From UBA952 sp044361535 (GTDB lineage Bacteria; Bacteroidota; Bacteroidia; Flavobacteriales_D; Crocinitomicaceae): a stretch of DNA of 64,000 nt. The position numbers and the translations under genes are program-made. The DNA is taken from assembly GCA_044361535.1 (NCBI GenBank), contig JBIKIQ010000006.1:124001-188000 (forward strand), read 5' to 3'. Below the pieces are notes generated by a model. The model searched no databases. It was not told where the DNA came from and saw only the letters and a list, made by a program, of their open reading frames with translations. This document shows positions 41,075 through 50,428 of the stretch, piece by piece. The number at the start of each line of letters is the position of its first letter. The stretch's first letter is position 1.

Positions 41075-43894
41075 ATGCTTTCAATTGAATCCCCTCGAAA
41101 ATTATTTTTATTAGATGCGTATGCATTGATTTATCGAGCCTACTTTGCTTTCGCAAAAAATCCTCGTGTTAACTCCAACGGTCAAAACACATCAGCAGCA
41201 TTTGGTTTTACCAACGTCTTGATCGACATTTTAAAAACCGAAAAACCAACGCACATAGCTGTCGTATTTGACCCACCAGGAGGTTCAACCATGCGACAAG
41301 AAGAATTTGAAGCTTATAAAGCACATCGTGAAGAGATGCCAGAAGATATTCGTTCAATGATTCAACCTATTAAGAGAATTGTTGAGGCGTTTAATATTCC
41401 TCGACTGGAAGTTACTGGATTTGAAGCTGATGATGTTATTGGAACAATTGCCTGGAAAGCAGAAAAAGAAGGTTTTATAACTTATATGATGACTCCAGAT
41501 AAAGATTATGCTCAGTTGGTCACCGAAAAATGCTTAATTTATAAACCAGGAAGAGGCGGAAATCCGGCGGAAATTATGGGTGTTAAAGAGGTTTGTGAAA
41601 AATTTGAAGTGGAAAACCCATTACAAGTAATAGATATTTTAGGTCTTTGGGGTGATGCTTCTGACAACATTCCTGGAATTCCTGGGATAGGAGAAAAAAT
41701 CGCGAAGCAATTAATTAAAACCTATGGTTCCGTTGAAAACCTCATAGATAACGTTGATCAATTGAAAGGCAAACAACAGGAGAATGTACGAAACTTTGCA
41801 GATCAAGGACGTGTATCAAAAATGCTTGCAACGATAATAACAGATGTTGAAATAGAATTTGATGAAAAAGCTTTACTTGTAGAACCCGTTGATGCTGATA
41901 AAATCAGAGAAGTTTTTACAGAACTTGAATTTGTAACGCTTGCCAAACGAATAATAGGAGAAGAAATAGTGGTTTCAGCTTCTGCTAAAAATAATTTGGT
42001 GCCACATGCTGAAAACCAATTGGATTTATTCGGCGCACAAAGTATGCTTGAAACACAAGAGCCTATAGAAACTGCGACACTCAAAACCATTGCGACTGAA
42101 AAACCTAGTTATCATCTTATTTCGACTTCCGCTGAAAGACAGGAATTGTTAGATTTATTGTTAAAACAAAATCAAGTTTGTTTTGATACAGAAACCACTG
42201 ATATTGATGCCTTGCATGCTGATTTAGTTGGTTTTTCTTTCTCATACAAGGCCCGCGAAGGTTTTTACGTTTCTGTTCCTCCTGAATTTGAGGAAGTGAA
42301 AAAAATAATATCAGAATTCAAGCCGTTTTTTCAATCTAAAACGATTGAAAAAATAGCTCACAACATAAAATATGATTTAAAAGTTTTGAGTCGTTATGGA
42401 ATTGAGGTGTCAGGACCAACATTCGACACTATGATTGCACAATATCTGATAAATCCAGATGTAAAACAAAGCATGGATTTTTTAGCAAATCACTATTTGG
42501 GATACCAACCGATTTCCATTGAAACACTAATAGGTAAAAAAGGAAAAAGCCAAGGAAACATGCGTGATTTAGCACCTGAGGAAGTTTCAGATTATGCATG
42601 TGAAGATGCAGATATTACTTTTCAATTAAAGCAAATTCTAGAACCTGAAATTCAAAAAGAGCATTTGAAAGAATTATTTTATCACATGGAAATGCCCTTA
42701 GTTGAAGTGTTAAAAGACATAGAACAAGAAGGGATTGCCATAGATGTTAAGGCCTTACAGGATTATTCTAAAGAATTAGAAAGTACATTGTTGCGACTAG
42801 ATAGTGAGATTAAATCCTTAGCCGGAGTTGATTTTAATGTAGACTCACCAAAACAATTGGGCGAAGTACTTTTTGATCATTTAAAAATTTCTAGCAAAGC
42901 GAAAAAAACAAAAACGGGTCAATACGCTACTTCAGAAGACGTGTTGGTAAAGCACGAAAAAGATCATCCTATTGTTCCGCTCATTTTAGAATTCAGACAA
43001 TTGCGTAAGCTTAAAAGTACGTATGTTGACCCACTTCCAACCATGTGTGATAAAGTAGATGGTCGAATTCACACTAATTTTATGCAAACAGTGACGGCTA
43101 CAGGTCGATTAAGTTCAAATAACCCTAATTTACAGAATATCCCAATTCGGTCTGAAAAGGGAAAAGAAATTCGGAAAGCATTTGTTCCACGTTCTTCAGA
43201 GTTTCAAATTATGTCAGCCGATTATTCTCAAATAGAGCTTCGGATAATTGCGGCTTTAAGTGGTGATAAAAACATGATTCAAGCTTTTCAACAAGGAATG
43301 GATATTCATACAGCCACAGCATCTAAAGTTTTTAATGTGCCTTTTGATTCCGTAACTCGTGATCAGCGCAGCGCAGCAAAAGCTGTTAATTTTGGAATTA
43401 TCTATGGGCAGTCAGCTTTTGGGTTGTCCCAAACTTTGTCTATATCACGAACAGAAGCTAAATCAATCATTGATAGTTATTTTGAACAGTTTGGTCAATT
43501 GAAATCCTATATGGATACAATTATTCATGTTGCTCGTGAAAAAGGGTATGTAGAAACAATTATGAAACGCAGAAGGTATTTACCAGACATCAATTCTGCA
43601 AATGCAGTGGTTCGAGGTTTTGCAGAGCGTAATGCAATCAATGCACCGATTCAAGGTTCAGCTGCTGATATTATCAAAATGGCTATGATTTCTGTTCAGA
43701 ATTCTATGAAAAAAGAGAAGGTGAAATCTAAAATGATTTTACAAGTACATGATGAATTAGTTTTTGACATTCATGTTTCTGAAAAACTTCTAATGCAAGT
43801 CTTGGTTAAAGAAGCAATGGAGAAGGCGATAAATTTAGTTGTACCCATGGAGGTAGAGATGCAACTTGCTAACAATTGGCTAGAAGCACATTAA
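41075..43894 (+). CDS. polA: DNA polymerase I
   Basis: 939 aa, all three domains. 5'-nuclease (about 1-300) with DAYALIYRAYFAF and TPDKDYAQL. 3'-5' exonuclease (about 355-530) opening with FDTETT, so the acidic exonuclease residues are kept and proofreading should be active. Polymerase domain with ADYSQIELRI, VNFGIIYGQSAFG and VHDELVFD. It fills gaps and removes primers. It sits alone between the methyltransferase and dnaK. A TATCTTCG sequence about 25 bp before the ATG resembles the -7 box with one mismatch. Confidence 0.97.
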   Translation: MLSIESPRKLFLLDAYALIYRAYFAFAKNPRVNSNGQNTSAAFGFTNVLIDILKTEKPTHIAVVFDPPGGSTMRQEEFEAYKAHREEMPEDIRSMIQPIKRIVEAFNIPRLEVTGFEADDVIGTIAWKAEKEGFITYMMTPDKDYAQLVTEKCLIYKPGRGGNPAEIMGVKEVCEKFEVENPLQVIDILGLWGDASDNIPGIPGIGEKIAKQLIKTYGSVENLIDNVDQLKGKQQENVRNFADQGRVSKMLATIITDVEIEFDEKALLVEPVDADKIREVFTELEFVTLAKRIIGEEIVVSASAKNNLVPHAENQLDLFGAQSMLETQEPIETATLKTIATEKPSYHLISTSAERQELLDLLLKQNQVCFDTETTDIDALHADLVGFSFSYKAREGFYVSVPPEFEEVKKIISEFKPFFQSKTIEKIAHNIKYDLKVLSRYGIEVSGPTFDTMIAQYLINPDVKQSMDFLANHYLGYQPISIETLIGKKGKSQGNMRDLAPEEVSDYACEDADITFQLKQILEPEIQKEHLKELFYHMEMPLVEVLKDIEQEGIAIDVKALQDYSKELESTLLRLDSEIKSLAGVDFNVDSPKQLGEVLFDHLKISSKAKKTKTGQYATSEDVLVKHEKDHPIVPLILEFRQLRKLKSTYVDPLPTMCDKVDGRIHTNFMQTVTATGRLSSNNPNLQNIPIRSEKGKEIRKAFVPRSSEFQIMSADYSQIELRIIAALSGDKNMIQAFQQGMDIHTATASKVFNVPFDSVTRDQRSAAKAVNFGIIYGQSAFGLSQTLSISRTEAKSIIDSYFEQFGQLKSYMDTIIHVAREKGYVETIMKRRRYLPDINSANAVVRGFAERNAINAPIQGSAADIIKMAMISVQNSMKKEKVKSKMILQVHDELVFDIHVSEKLLMQVLVKEAMEKAINLVVPMEVEMQLANNWLEAH

Positions 43895-44026
43895 TTTGTC
43901 ATTGTTTACTGACTATTTGACAGTTTTTTTCATTCGATTTTGAGGTTTTGTCATTTTTTTAGGATTTCTTTCACGTGGCATACTAATTGACTTTTGCGGT
44001 TTGTCAAATTTTGAAAATTAATTAAC

Positions 44027-45928
44027 ATGGGAAAAATAATAGGAATTGACTTAGGAACAACAAACTCTTGTGTTTCGGTCATGGAAGGAAATGAGCCAGT
44101 AGTAATCGCAAATGCAGAAGGAAAAAGAACAACACCATCAGTTGTGGCATTTGTTGATGGCGGTGAAAGAAAAGTAGGTGATCCAGCAAAACGTCAAGCA
44201 ATTACGAATCCAACAAAAACGATTTATTCAATTAAGCGTTTCATGGGTAACTCATACGATGAAACGAGAATGGAGGCAGAAAGAGTTCCTTATCAAGTAG
44301 TTAAAGGAGACAACAACACGCCGCGCGTTAAAATAGATGATAGAAACTATACTCCTCAAGAAATTTCAGCAATCATTTTACAAAAAATGAAAAAAACAGC
44401 TGAAGATTATTTAGGTCAAGAAGTTACAGAAGCGGTTATTACTGTTCCAGCATATTTTAATGATGCGCAACGCCAGGCAACAAAAGAAGCCGGAGAGATC
44501 GCAGGATTACAAGTTAAACGAATCATAAACGAACCTACTGCAGCAGCCTTAGCATATGGACTAGACAAGAAAAGTTCAGACATGAAAATAGTTGTTTTTG
44601 ACTGTGGTGGTGGTACACATGACGTTTCAATCCTAGAATTAGGAGATGGGGTTTTTGAGGTGCTTTCAACAGATGGAGACACTCATTTGGGTGGAGATGA
44701 TTTTGACCAAAAAATTATTGATTGGTTGGTTCAAGAATTTAAAGATGAGAATGGTGGTTTGAATTTAAGCAAAGACCCAATGGCTTTACAACGATTGAAA
44801 GAAGCGGCTGAAAAAGCAAAGATTGAGCTTTCAAGCACGACTTCTTCTGAAATCAACTTACCGTATATCATGCCTGTTGATGGTATTCCAAAACACTTAG
44901 TGCGCTCATTGACTAAAGCGAAGTTTGAGCAATTAGTTGGTGATTTGGTAAACAGAACAATAGACCCTTGTAAATCAGCATTAAAAAATGCAGGCCTGTC
45001 TGTTAATGATATTGATGAAATAATCTTAGTGGGTGGTTCAACACGAATTCCAGCAGTTCAAGAAGCCGTTGAAAAGTTCTTTGGAAAATCACCAAGTAAA
45101 GGGGTAAATCCAGATGAAGTTGTAGCAATTGGAGCAGCCATTCAAGGAGGTGTATTAACGGGCGAAGTTAAAGACGTTCTTTTATTAGATGTTACGCCGC
45201 TTTCTCTAGGAATTGAGACAATGGGAGGAGTATTAACCAAGTTAATAGACGCAAACACAACCATTCCGACGAAGAAAAGCGAAGTTTTCTCTACGGCAAG
45301 CGACAATCAGCCGTCTGTTGAAATCCATGTTTTACAAGGAGAAAGACCAATGGCAAAAGACAATAGAACAATAGGTAGATTTCATTTAGATGGTATTCCT
45401 CCTGCTCAAAGAGGAGTTCCTCAAATTGAAGTAACTTTTGACCTTGATGCCAACGGAATCATTAACGTAAGCGCGAAGGATAAAGGAACAGGAAAAGAAC
45501 AAAAGATCCGTATAGAGTCTTCTTCTGGCTTAAGTCAAGAGGAGATTGAAAAAATGAAACGCGAAGCAGAGTTAAATGCTGACGAAGACAAGAAAAAACA
45601 GAAAGAAGCAGAGTTGTTGAATAAGGCGGATTCAGTGATTTTTCAAACAGAAAAACAATTGAAAGAGTTTGGAGATAAAATTCCTGCAGAAAAGAAACAA
45701 CCAATTGATGATGCTTTAACAGAGTTAAAAACACAATACGAAGCAAAAAACATTGACAATCTAGAAGCAGCACTAGAAAAACTAGAGAGTGTTTTCCAAG
45801 CGGCATCACAAGACATGTACAATGCGTCAAATGCTGGAGGAGAAGCAGGTCCTACAAATGAGCCTAGTGGAAATCCTCAAGATGAAGTCACAGATGTTGA
45901 CTTTGAAGAAGTAAATGATAAAAAATAA
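44027..45928 (+). CDS. dnaK: Molecular chaperone DnaK
   Basis: 633 aa. GIDLGTTNSCV phosphate loop, VPAYFNDAQRQATK, GGGTHDVSI (His in the usual Phe/Trp place), LVGGSTRIP, and the substrate domain through the C-terminal DEVTDVDFEEV tail are all present. Hsp70 with grpE/dnaJ partners elsewhere; none are adjacent. No CIRCE element precedes it, so HrcA control is not indicated here. A GACTTTTG sequence about 30 bp upstream is one base off the -7 consensus. Confidence 0.97.
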   Translation: MGKIIGIDLGTTNSCVSVMEGNEPVVIANAEGKRTTPSVVAFVDGGERKVGDPAKRQAITNPTKTIYSIKRFMGNSYDETRMEAERVPYQVVKGDNNTPRVKIDDRNYTPQEISAIILQKMKKTAEDYLGQEVTEAVITVPAYFNDAQRQATKEAGEIAGLQVKRIINEPTAAALAYGLDKKSSDMKIVVFDCGGGTHDVSILELGDGVFEVLSTDGDTHLGGDDFDQKIIDWLVQEFKDENGGLNLSKDPMALQRLKEAAEKAKIELSSTTSSEINLPYIMPVDGIPKHLVRSLTKAKFEQLVGDLVNRTIDPCKSALKNAGLSVNDIDEIILVGGSTRIPAVQEAVEKFFGKSPSKGVNPDEVVAIGAAIQGGVLTGEVKDVLLLDVTPLSLGIETMGGVLTKLIDANTTIPTKKSEVFSTASDNQPSVEIHVLQGERPMAKDNRTIGRFHLDGIPPAQRGVPQIEVTFDLDANGIINVSAKDKGTGKEQKIRIESSSGLSQEEIEKMKREAELNADEDKKKQKEAELLNKADSVIFQTEKQLKEFGDKIPAEKKQPIDDALTELKTQYEAKNIDNLEAALEKLESVFQAASQDMYNASNAGGEAGPTNEPSGNPQDEVTDVDFEEVNDKK

Positions 45929-45948
45929 TTTTTTTTTTGTAACTTTAG

Positions 45949-45979
45949 AGCGGCTAACTATTTAAGTAGCCGCTTTTTT
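45949..45979 (+). terminator. Intrinsic terminator after dnaK
   Basis: AGCGGCTA, ten-base loop, TAGCCGCT, then a run of T. Eight paired bases. The T-run ends shortly before the hydrolase ATG at 45988. Confidence 0.85.
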
Positions 45980-45987
45980 GTTTTTAT

Positions 45988-46761
45988 ATGCTGCATGTTA
46001 AACGGTTAGAACATTCTGAAAGTCAGGAGTGGATAGTATTCATTCATGGTGCTGGTGGCAGCTCATCCATTTGGTTTAAACAAGTAAAGGCGTTCTCTGA
46101 ATATTTCAATGTTTTATTAATTGATTTGCGTGGTCATGGTAAATCAAAAACTCACCAAACAGAAAAGAAATATACCTTTGAAATGCTAGCCAATGATGTT
46201 TTATTGACGATTGAAGCACAAAAAATTACGCAAGCACATTTTGTTGGAGTTTCTTTAGGAACAATAATTATTCAGCAAATAGCTCTAATTAAACCAGAAG
46301 TTGTAAAATCAATGGTTTATTCAGGCGCAGTAACTAAATTAACCGTTAAATCACGCGTTTTATTAAGGATGGGCAGAACAATCCACCCGTTTGTTCCATA
46401 CATGAGCTTATATTCCCTTTTTGCGCGAATAATAATGCCTAAAAAGAATCACAAGCAATCAAGGGTGTTATTTATTCGAGAAGCACAGAAAGTAATGTCA
46501 AAAGAGTTCAACCGTTGGTTTAAATTGACAGCAAGATTGACGGCTCATTTAGGAAAACTTGAGTACGGACAGATTAAAATACCTACCTTATACATTATGG
46601 GAAGCGAAGACCATTTGTTTCTACCACCTGTAATGGAAATAGTTAAAAAGAATCAAGCGGCAACCTTAAAAGTGGTTGATAATTGTGGGCACGTTGTAAA
46701 CGTTGAACAGCCAGATATTTTTAATGATCATTCCATTGCCTTTATAATGGCAAATCAATAG
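45988..46761 (+). CDS. Alpha/beta hydrolase
   Basis: 257 aa. Oxyanion HGAGGS near residue 20, nucleophile Ser89 in GVSLGT, Asp in GSEDHLF (about 215) and His in NCGHVVN (about 235): the full catalytic triad. The lid region (about 120-180) is helical and basic. Typical hydrolase of esters or acyl groups; substrate unknown. It begins nine bases after the dnaK terminator. Start ATG at 45988. Confidence 0.85.
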   Translation: MLHVKRLEHSESQEWIVFIHGAGGSSSIWFKQVKAFSEYFNVLLIDLRGHGKSKTHQTEKKYTFEMLANDVLLTIEAQKITQAHFVGVSLGTIIIQQIALIKPEVVKSMVYSGAVTKLTVKSRVLLRMGRTIHPFVPYMSLYSLFARIIMPKKNHKQSRVLFIREAQKVMSKEFNRWFKLTARLTAHLGKLEYGQIKIPTLYIMGSEDHLFLPPVMEIVKKNQAATLKVVDNCGHVVNVEQPDIFNDHSIAFIMANQ

Positions 46762-46780
46762 AACACCATATCCTTGAAAA

Positions 46781-47335
46781 TTAATTTTCTAGTCTCTTCA
46801 ATCGGTTAATTTCAGCCAATAAATGTATGTAGGTTGAATGTTTTTTGGTATTCAATTCCCGCACAAAATATACTCCCGCTTCGTTTAACCCTTTTATATC
46901 TTGCAAAACATCCATCGGATTTGGTAGAGTATTCGTTGATTCTGGCAAAAAACAATTTTCAAAACAAGTGCAGTATTGTTTTTCAACCTGCAATAGTTCT
47001 TTACTTAGTAGAAGTAAATCAAAAAGACTTTGAGTCGAATATATTTGTTGAAAAAGTTGGTTTCTTTTATGATGGTATTGATCGAAAATTTCTTTAAGAT
47101 TCTCGTTAAAAAGGGTTTTATGGAATACCAAAGGGCTTTTATTTAACTTAAAACCAAGAATTTCGTATGCTTCAATCGCCTTTTCTATTTTTAAAAATTG
47201 ATTAGTATATATCTTTTGAGAAATAGGCTTTTGTCTAAAAAACGCTTTTTGCCTAAATAGATATTCCTCGTAATGATCCTCTACGTTTTGTTCAGCATAA
47301 AATGAAAGATAAGCTTTAGCCTCTCTTTGAGTCAT
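46781..47335 (-). CDS. Hypothetical helical protein at the end of the guaB operon
   Basis: 184 aa, mainly helical, with aromatic-rich segments and a Cys-containing loop (CTCFENC). No signal peptide, no recognised family. Its ATG directly abuts the terC stop (0 bp), so it is the last gene of the operon by translational coupling. A role in the same membrane or stress process as TerC is only inferred. Confidence 0.6.
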   Translation of the reverse strand: MTQREAKAYLSFYAEQNVEDHYEEYLFRQKAFFRQKPISQKIYTNQFLKIEKAIEAYEILGFKLNKSPLVFHKTLFNENLKEIFDQYHHKRNQLFQQIYSTQSLFDLLLLSKELLQVEKQYCTCFENCFLPESTNTLPNPMDVLQDIKGLNEAGVYFVRELNTKKHSTYIHLLAEINRLKRLEN

Positions 47336-48109
47336 TTAGGATTTTTTGGTATTCTTTCTCATTCGAATATTAAGGAATTCTACCAAGAGAGAATAAGACA
47401 AGGCAAAATATACGTATCCTTTTGGTATGTGTTGACCAAAAGCTTCGGCAACCAATAGCACCCCAATTGTAACTAAGAAACCAAGGGCAATCATTTTTAC
47501 AGTTGGGTTATTTTGTATGAAATCACTAATTTGTTTTGAAAAAATAAGCATAACAACCATCGATATAATTACCGCCAAATAAATGATAATCAAGGGATCC
47601 CCTCCTGTATCTTGTTTCATTCCGCTTGTCATTCCTATGGCAGATATTATTGAGTCAAAGCTGAAAACAATATCAATTAAAACAATTTGTAAAATAATTG
47701 AAGACAATGTTTTTTTTCCTTTTGCGTGTGATTCTTCGTGTCCTTTAACACTGTTATGCATTTCAATGGTGCTCTTGTAAATCAAGAAGAGACCCCCAAT
47801 TAATAATACGATACTTTGTCCTGAAAAGGGATGTTCTAAAACATGAAAGAAAGGTTTGGTCATTCCCATTATCCAAGACACAATACTCAGTAAGAATAGC
47901 CTAATAACTAAGGCTAGAGTTAATCCAATGTTTCTTGCATATCTACGCTTTTCTGCAGGTAGTTTTTCTGTTACAATACTGATAAAAATGATATTATCAA
48001 TACCTAATACGATTTCTAATAGGGAGAGAACTAAAAGATAGAACAATCCTTGAAGCCCTAATAAAACACTAAAGTCTAGGCTAAATAATGAATTTACATT
48101 TAAGATCAT
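47336..48109 (-). CDS. TerC-family membrane protein
   Basis: 257 aa with seven membrane segments. LEIVLGIDNIIF and IDIVFSFDSI are the paired acidic motifs of the TerC/Alx family, which exports Mn2+ and other metals or supports membrane-protein metallation. It overlaps the moxR gene by four bases (ATGA) and abuts the following 184-aa gene. The family's usual length is about 220-340 residues. Confidence 0.88.
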   Translation of the reverse strand: MILNVNSLFSLDFSVLLGLQGLFYLLVLSLLEIVLGIDNIIFISIVTEKLPAEKRRYARNIGLTLALVIRLFLLSIVSWIMGMTKPFFHVLEHPFSGQSIVLLIGGLFLIYKSTIEMHNSVKGHEESHAKGKKTLSSIILQIVLIDIVFSFDSIISAIGMTSGMKQDTGGDPLIIIYLAVIISMVVMLIFSKQISDFIQNNPTVKMIALGFLVTIGVLLVAEAFGQHIPKGYVYFALSYSLLVEFLNIRMRKNTKKS

Positions 48110-49059
48110 AAAAGTTCTTCAATTATTTTATCCATAGAATACCCTTCTGCCTCTGCTCTGTAATTACGCACTAAACGATGTCTTAAAATAGGTTTAGCAA
48201 TGGCTTTTACGTCATCAATGTCAGGAGAAAATCGCCCATTAATTGCAGCGTGAGTTTTTGCTCCTAAAATTAAATATTGTGAAGCGCGTGGACCTGCCCC
48301 CCAAGTCAAATATTCCTTTGTAATTTTAGGTGCTATAGGGTCGTTTAATCGCGTTTTTGCCACAAGTTTTACGGCATATTCCAATACATTGTCTGCCACA
48401 GGAATTCTTCGAATAAGTTGTTGGTAAGCAACAATTTCTTCACCTGTAATAACTGAATTTAACGTGGTAGTTTGATTAGAAGTTGTAGATTTTACAATGG
48501 CCATTTCTTCTGCAAATGTTGGGTAATCAACCCAAATATTAAACATAAAACGGTCAAGTTGCGCCTCTGGTAATGGGTAAGTACCTTCTTGTTCAATTGG
48601 GTTTTGTGTTGCCAAAACAAAAAAGGGACTTGGTAATTTATAATTCACACCACCAGCTGTTATAGACTTTTCTTGCATGGCTTCAAGTAAGGCAGATTGA
48701 GTTTTAGGAGGTGTTCTATTGATTTCATCTGCTAGAATCACATTTGAAAATAAGGGACCCTTGATAAATTTAAAATTTCTGTTTTCATCCAATATTTCAG
48801 AACCTACAATATCAGAGGGCATTAAGTCAGGAGTAAATTGAATCCGATTAAATGAAAGTCCCAAGGTCTGTGATATGGTGTTAACCAAAAGAGTTTTAGC
48901 AAGTCCGGGTACGCCAACAAGCAAACAGTGTCCGTTAGAAAAAATAGAAATTAATACTTGATTAACAACGTCTTCTTGTCCAACGATGACTTTATGTATT
49001 TCTTTTTGAAGATCTTGGTAGTGATTTACCAAATTCTGAATGGCTTGAGTATCAGACAT
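48106..49059 (-). CDS. MoxR-type AAA+ ATPase
   Basis: 317 aa. Walker A region reads GVPGLAKTLL (a MoxR-type P-loop), Walker B ILADEINR, sensor and arginine-finger elements (FVLATQNPIEQEGTYPLPEAQLDRF). MoxR proteins assist metallation or maturation of other proteins, often with VWA partners; none are next to it. It is four bases overlapping with terC and three bases after the SurA-like gene. Confidence 0.9.
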   Translation of the reverse strand: MSDTQAIQNLVNHYQDLQKEIHKVIVGQEDVVNQVLISIFSNGHCLLVGVPGLAKTLLVNTISQTLGLSFNRIQFTPDLMPSDIVGSEILDENRNFKFIKGPLFSNVILADEINRTPPKTQSALLEAMQEKSITAGGVNYKLPSPFFVLATQNPIEQEGTYPLPEAQLDRFMFNIWVDYPTFAEEMAIVKSTTSNQTTTLNSVITGEEIVAYQQLIRRIPVADNVLEYAVKLVAKTRLNDPIAPKITKEYLTWGAGPRASQYLILGAKTHAAINGRFSPDIDDVKAIAKPILRHRLVRNYRAEAEGYSMDKIIEELL

Positions 49060-49062
49060 ATT

Positions 49063-50427
49063 CTAGTTGGTTTGTGTTGTCCATTTATAGTTAAAATCAC
49101 AATTTTTCAAGGAGTCGTCAAGTCTAATGTACACATTATTTACTTTAGACTCTACCCATTTCTCAAGGGTTTTTTGCATTTTATCGTTTTCAGCGGCTCT
49201 TTTAATGAGCATATAATCATCCGTCAAATTGGCGATATGAGGAGGAAATCGCTTCATTAACCGAACGATTCGAAAGCCTTGTTTTCTGGCCATTACATCA
49301 AAATAGATATTAGGTTGTGTAAATTTACTTTCTTCAAGCGCATCTGTTAATACATAGATTTCACGGTCAATTTCATTCAAATCTTGCATGTCCCAGGTTT
49401 GTTCTCCAGTTCTTGGATTTGTAATTATACCTTTATTTTGTTTCGTGTTTTCGTCATTCGAAAAACGCAGAACAGCCTCATCCCACGTTATCTTGTTATC
49501 TAATAACAATGAATAGCAAGAATCAATTTTGGCTGCAGCATCATTCAAAGATTCTTCACTTGATTTTACGGTTAAAAGTATATGCTGACAGGTATAATCT
49601 TCCCCTAATCGTGAATTTAATTTTAGAACATGATATCCATATTCGGATTCAAATACCTCAGAAATTTCACCCGGTTTTAAGGAAAAAACAGCTGCTTCAA
49701 AAGCGGGGACCATCATTCCTTTAGATGCTGCAATTTTACCACCTTGAGCGGCTGAACCTGGATCTTCAGATTTTGTTCGTGCGAAAAACTCAAATGATTT
49801 GTCACCTGCAAGTATTTTTGAACGAATATCGCGTAGGTCATTGTAAACTTTGTTTTTATCTTCTTGCGTTATTGCCGGGAAATAAGCAATTTGCTGAAAG
49901 GACAATTTCATATTGATATAAGGAATACTGTCTTTGGGAAGGTTTTTGAAATATGCCTCTACTTCTTTCGGGGTAACAGAAACCGAAGATGTTAGCTTCT
50001 GTTGCATGTCACGAGCAAGAATTTGATTTCTAATTATTATGCGAAAGTCCTCTTTAATTTGAGTGATGCTTTTGCCGTAAAATTTTTCAAATTGGTCCCT
50101 CCCTCCGGGCATAGAGCTTATGATATAACGCAATCTGTTTTCCATTTCTGAATCTACTTGTTCATCAGAAACAGGCAAACTATCAAGTCGTGCTTGATTG
50201 AGTAAAAGATTTTGATACATTAAATCTTCAATGATTTTGCAATCAGAAAGTGTGTTTATGTCTTTTACCTCCAGATTTCTTTCCTGAACTTGTTGAAGTT
50301 TAGCGGCTTGAATATTCGATAATAAAATTATTTCATCCCCAACTTGAGCTACAATCTTATCGATTAATTGAGCATTCAAAGAACCATAAAGACAAAAAAC
50401 AAGCAAGAATGCAAAGGTGTATTTCAT
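49063..50427 (-). CDS. SurA-like periplasmic peptidylprolyl isomerase
   Basis: 454 aa. Signal peptide MKYTFAFLLVFCLYGSLNA. N-terminal SurA chaperone-like helices (about 20-170) then two parvulin domains; the first is recognisable from FFARTKSEDPGSAAQGG and FESEYGYHVLKLN. Assists outer-membrane protein folding. It follows the second PPIase gene by one base and precedes moxR by three, so it is mid-operon. Confidence 0.88.
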   Translation of the reverse strand: MKYTFAFLLVFCLYGSLNAQLIDKIVAQVGDEIILLSNIQAAKLQQVQERNLEVKDINTLSDCKIIEDLMYQNLLLNQARLDSLPVSDEQVDSEMENRLRYIISSMPGGRDQFEKFYGKSITQIKEDFRIIIRNQILARDMQQKLTSSVSVTPKEVEAYFKNLPKDSIPYINMKLSFQQIAYFPAITQEDKNKVYNDLRDIRSKILAGDKSFEFFARTKSEDPGSAAQGGKIAASKGMMVPAFEAAVFSLKPGEISEVFESEYGYHVLKLNSRLGEDYTCQHILLTVKSSEESLNDAAAKIDSCYSLLLDNKITWDEAVLRFSNDENTKQNKGIITNPRTGEQTWDMQDLNEIDREIYVLTDALEESKFTQPNIYFDVMARKQGFRIVRLMKRFPPHIANLTDDYMLIKRAAENDKMQKTLEKWVESKVNNVYIRLDDSLKNCDFNYKWTTQTN

Positions 50428-50428
50428 G

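Noticed and set aside
43966..43981. CACGTG-containing sequence before dnaK resembling parS
   Set aside because: TTTCACGTGGCAT matches only one half of the palindrome.
43895..44026. CIRCE element before dnaK
   Set aside because: No inverted repeat of the CIRCE type is present.
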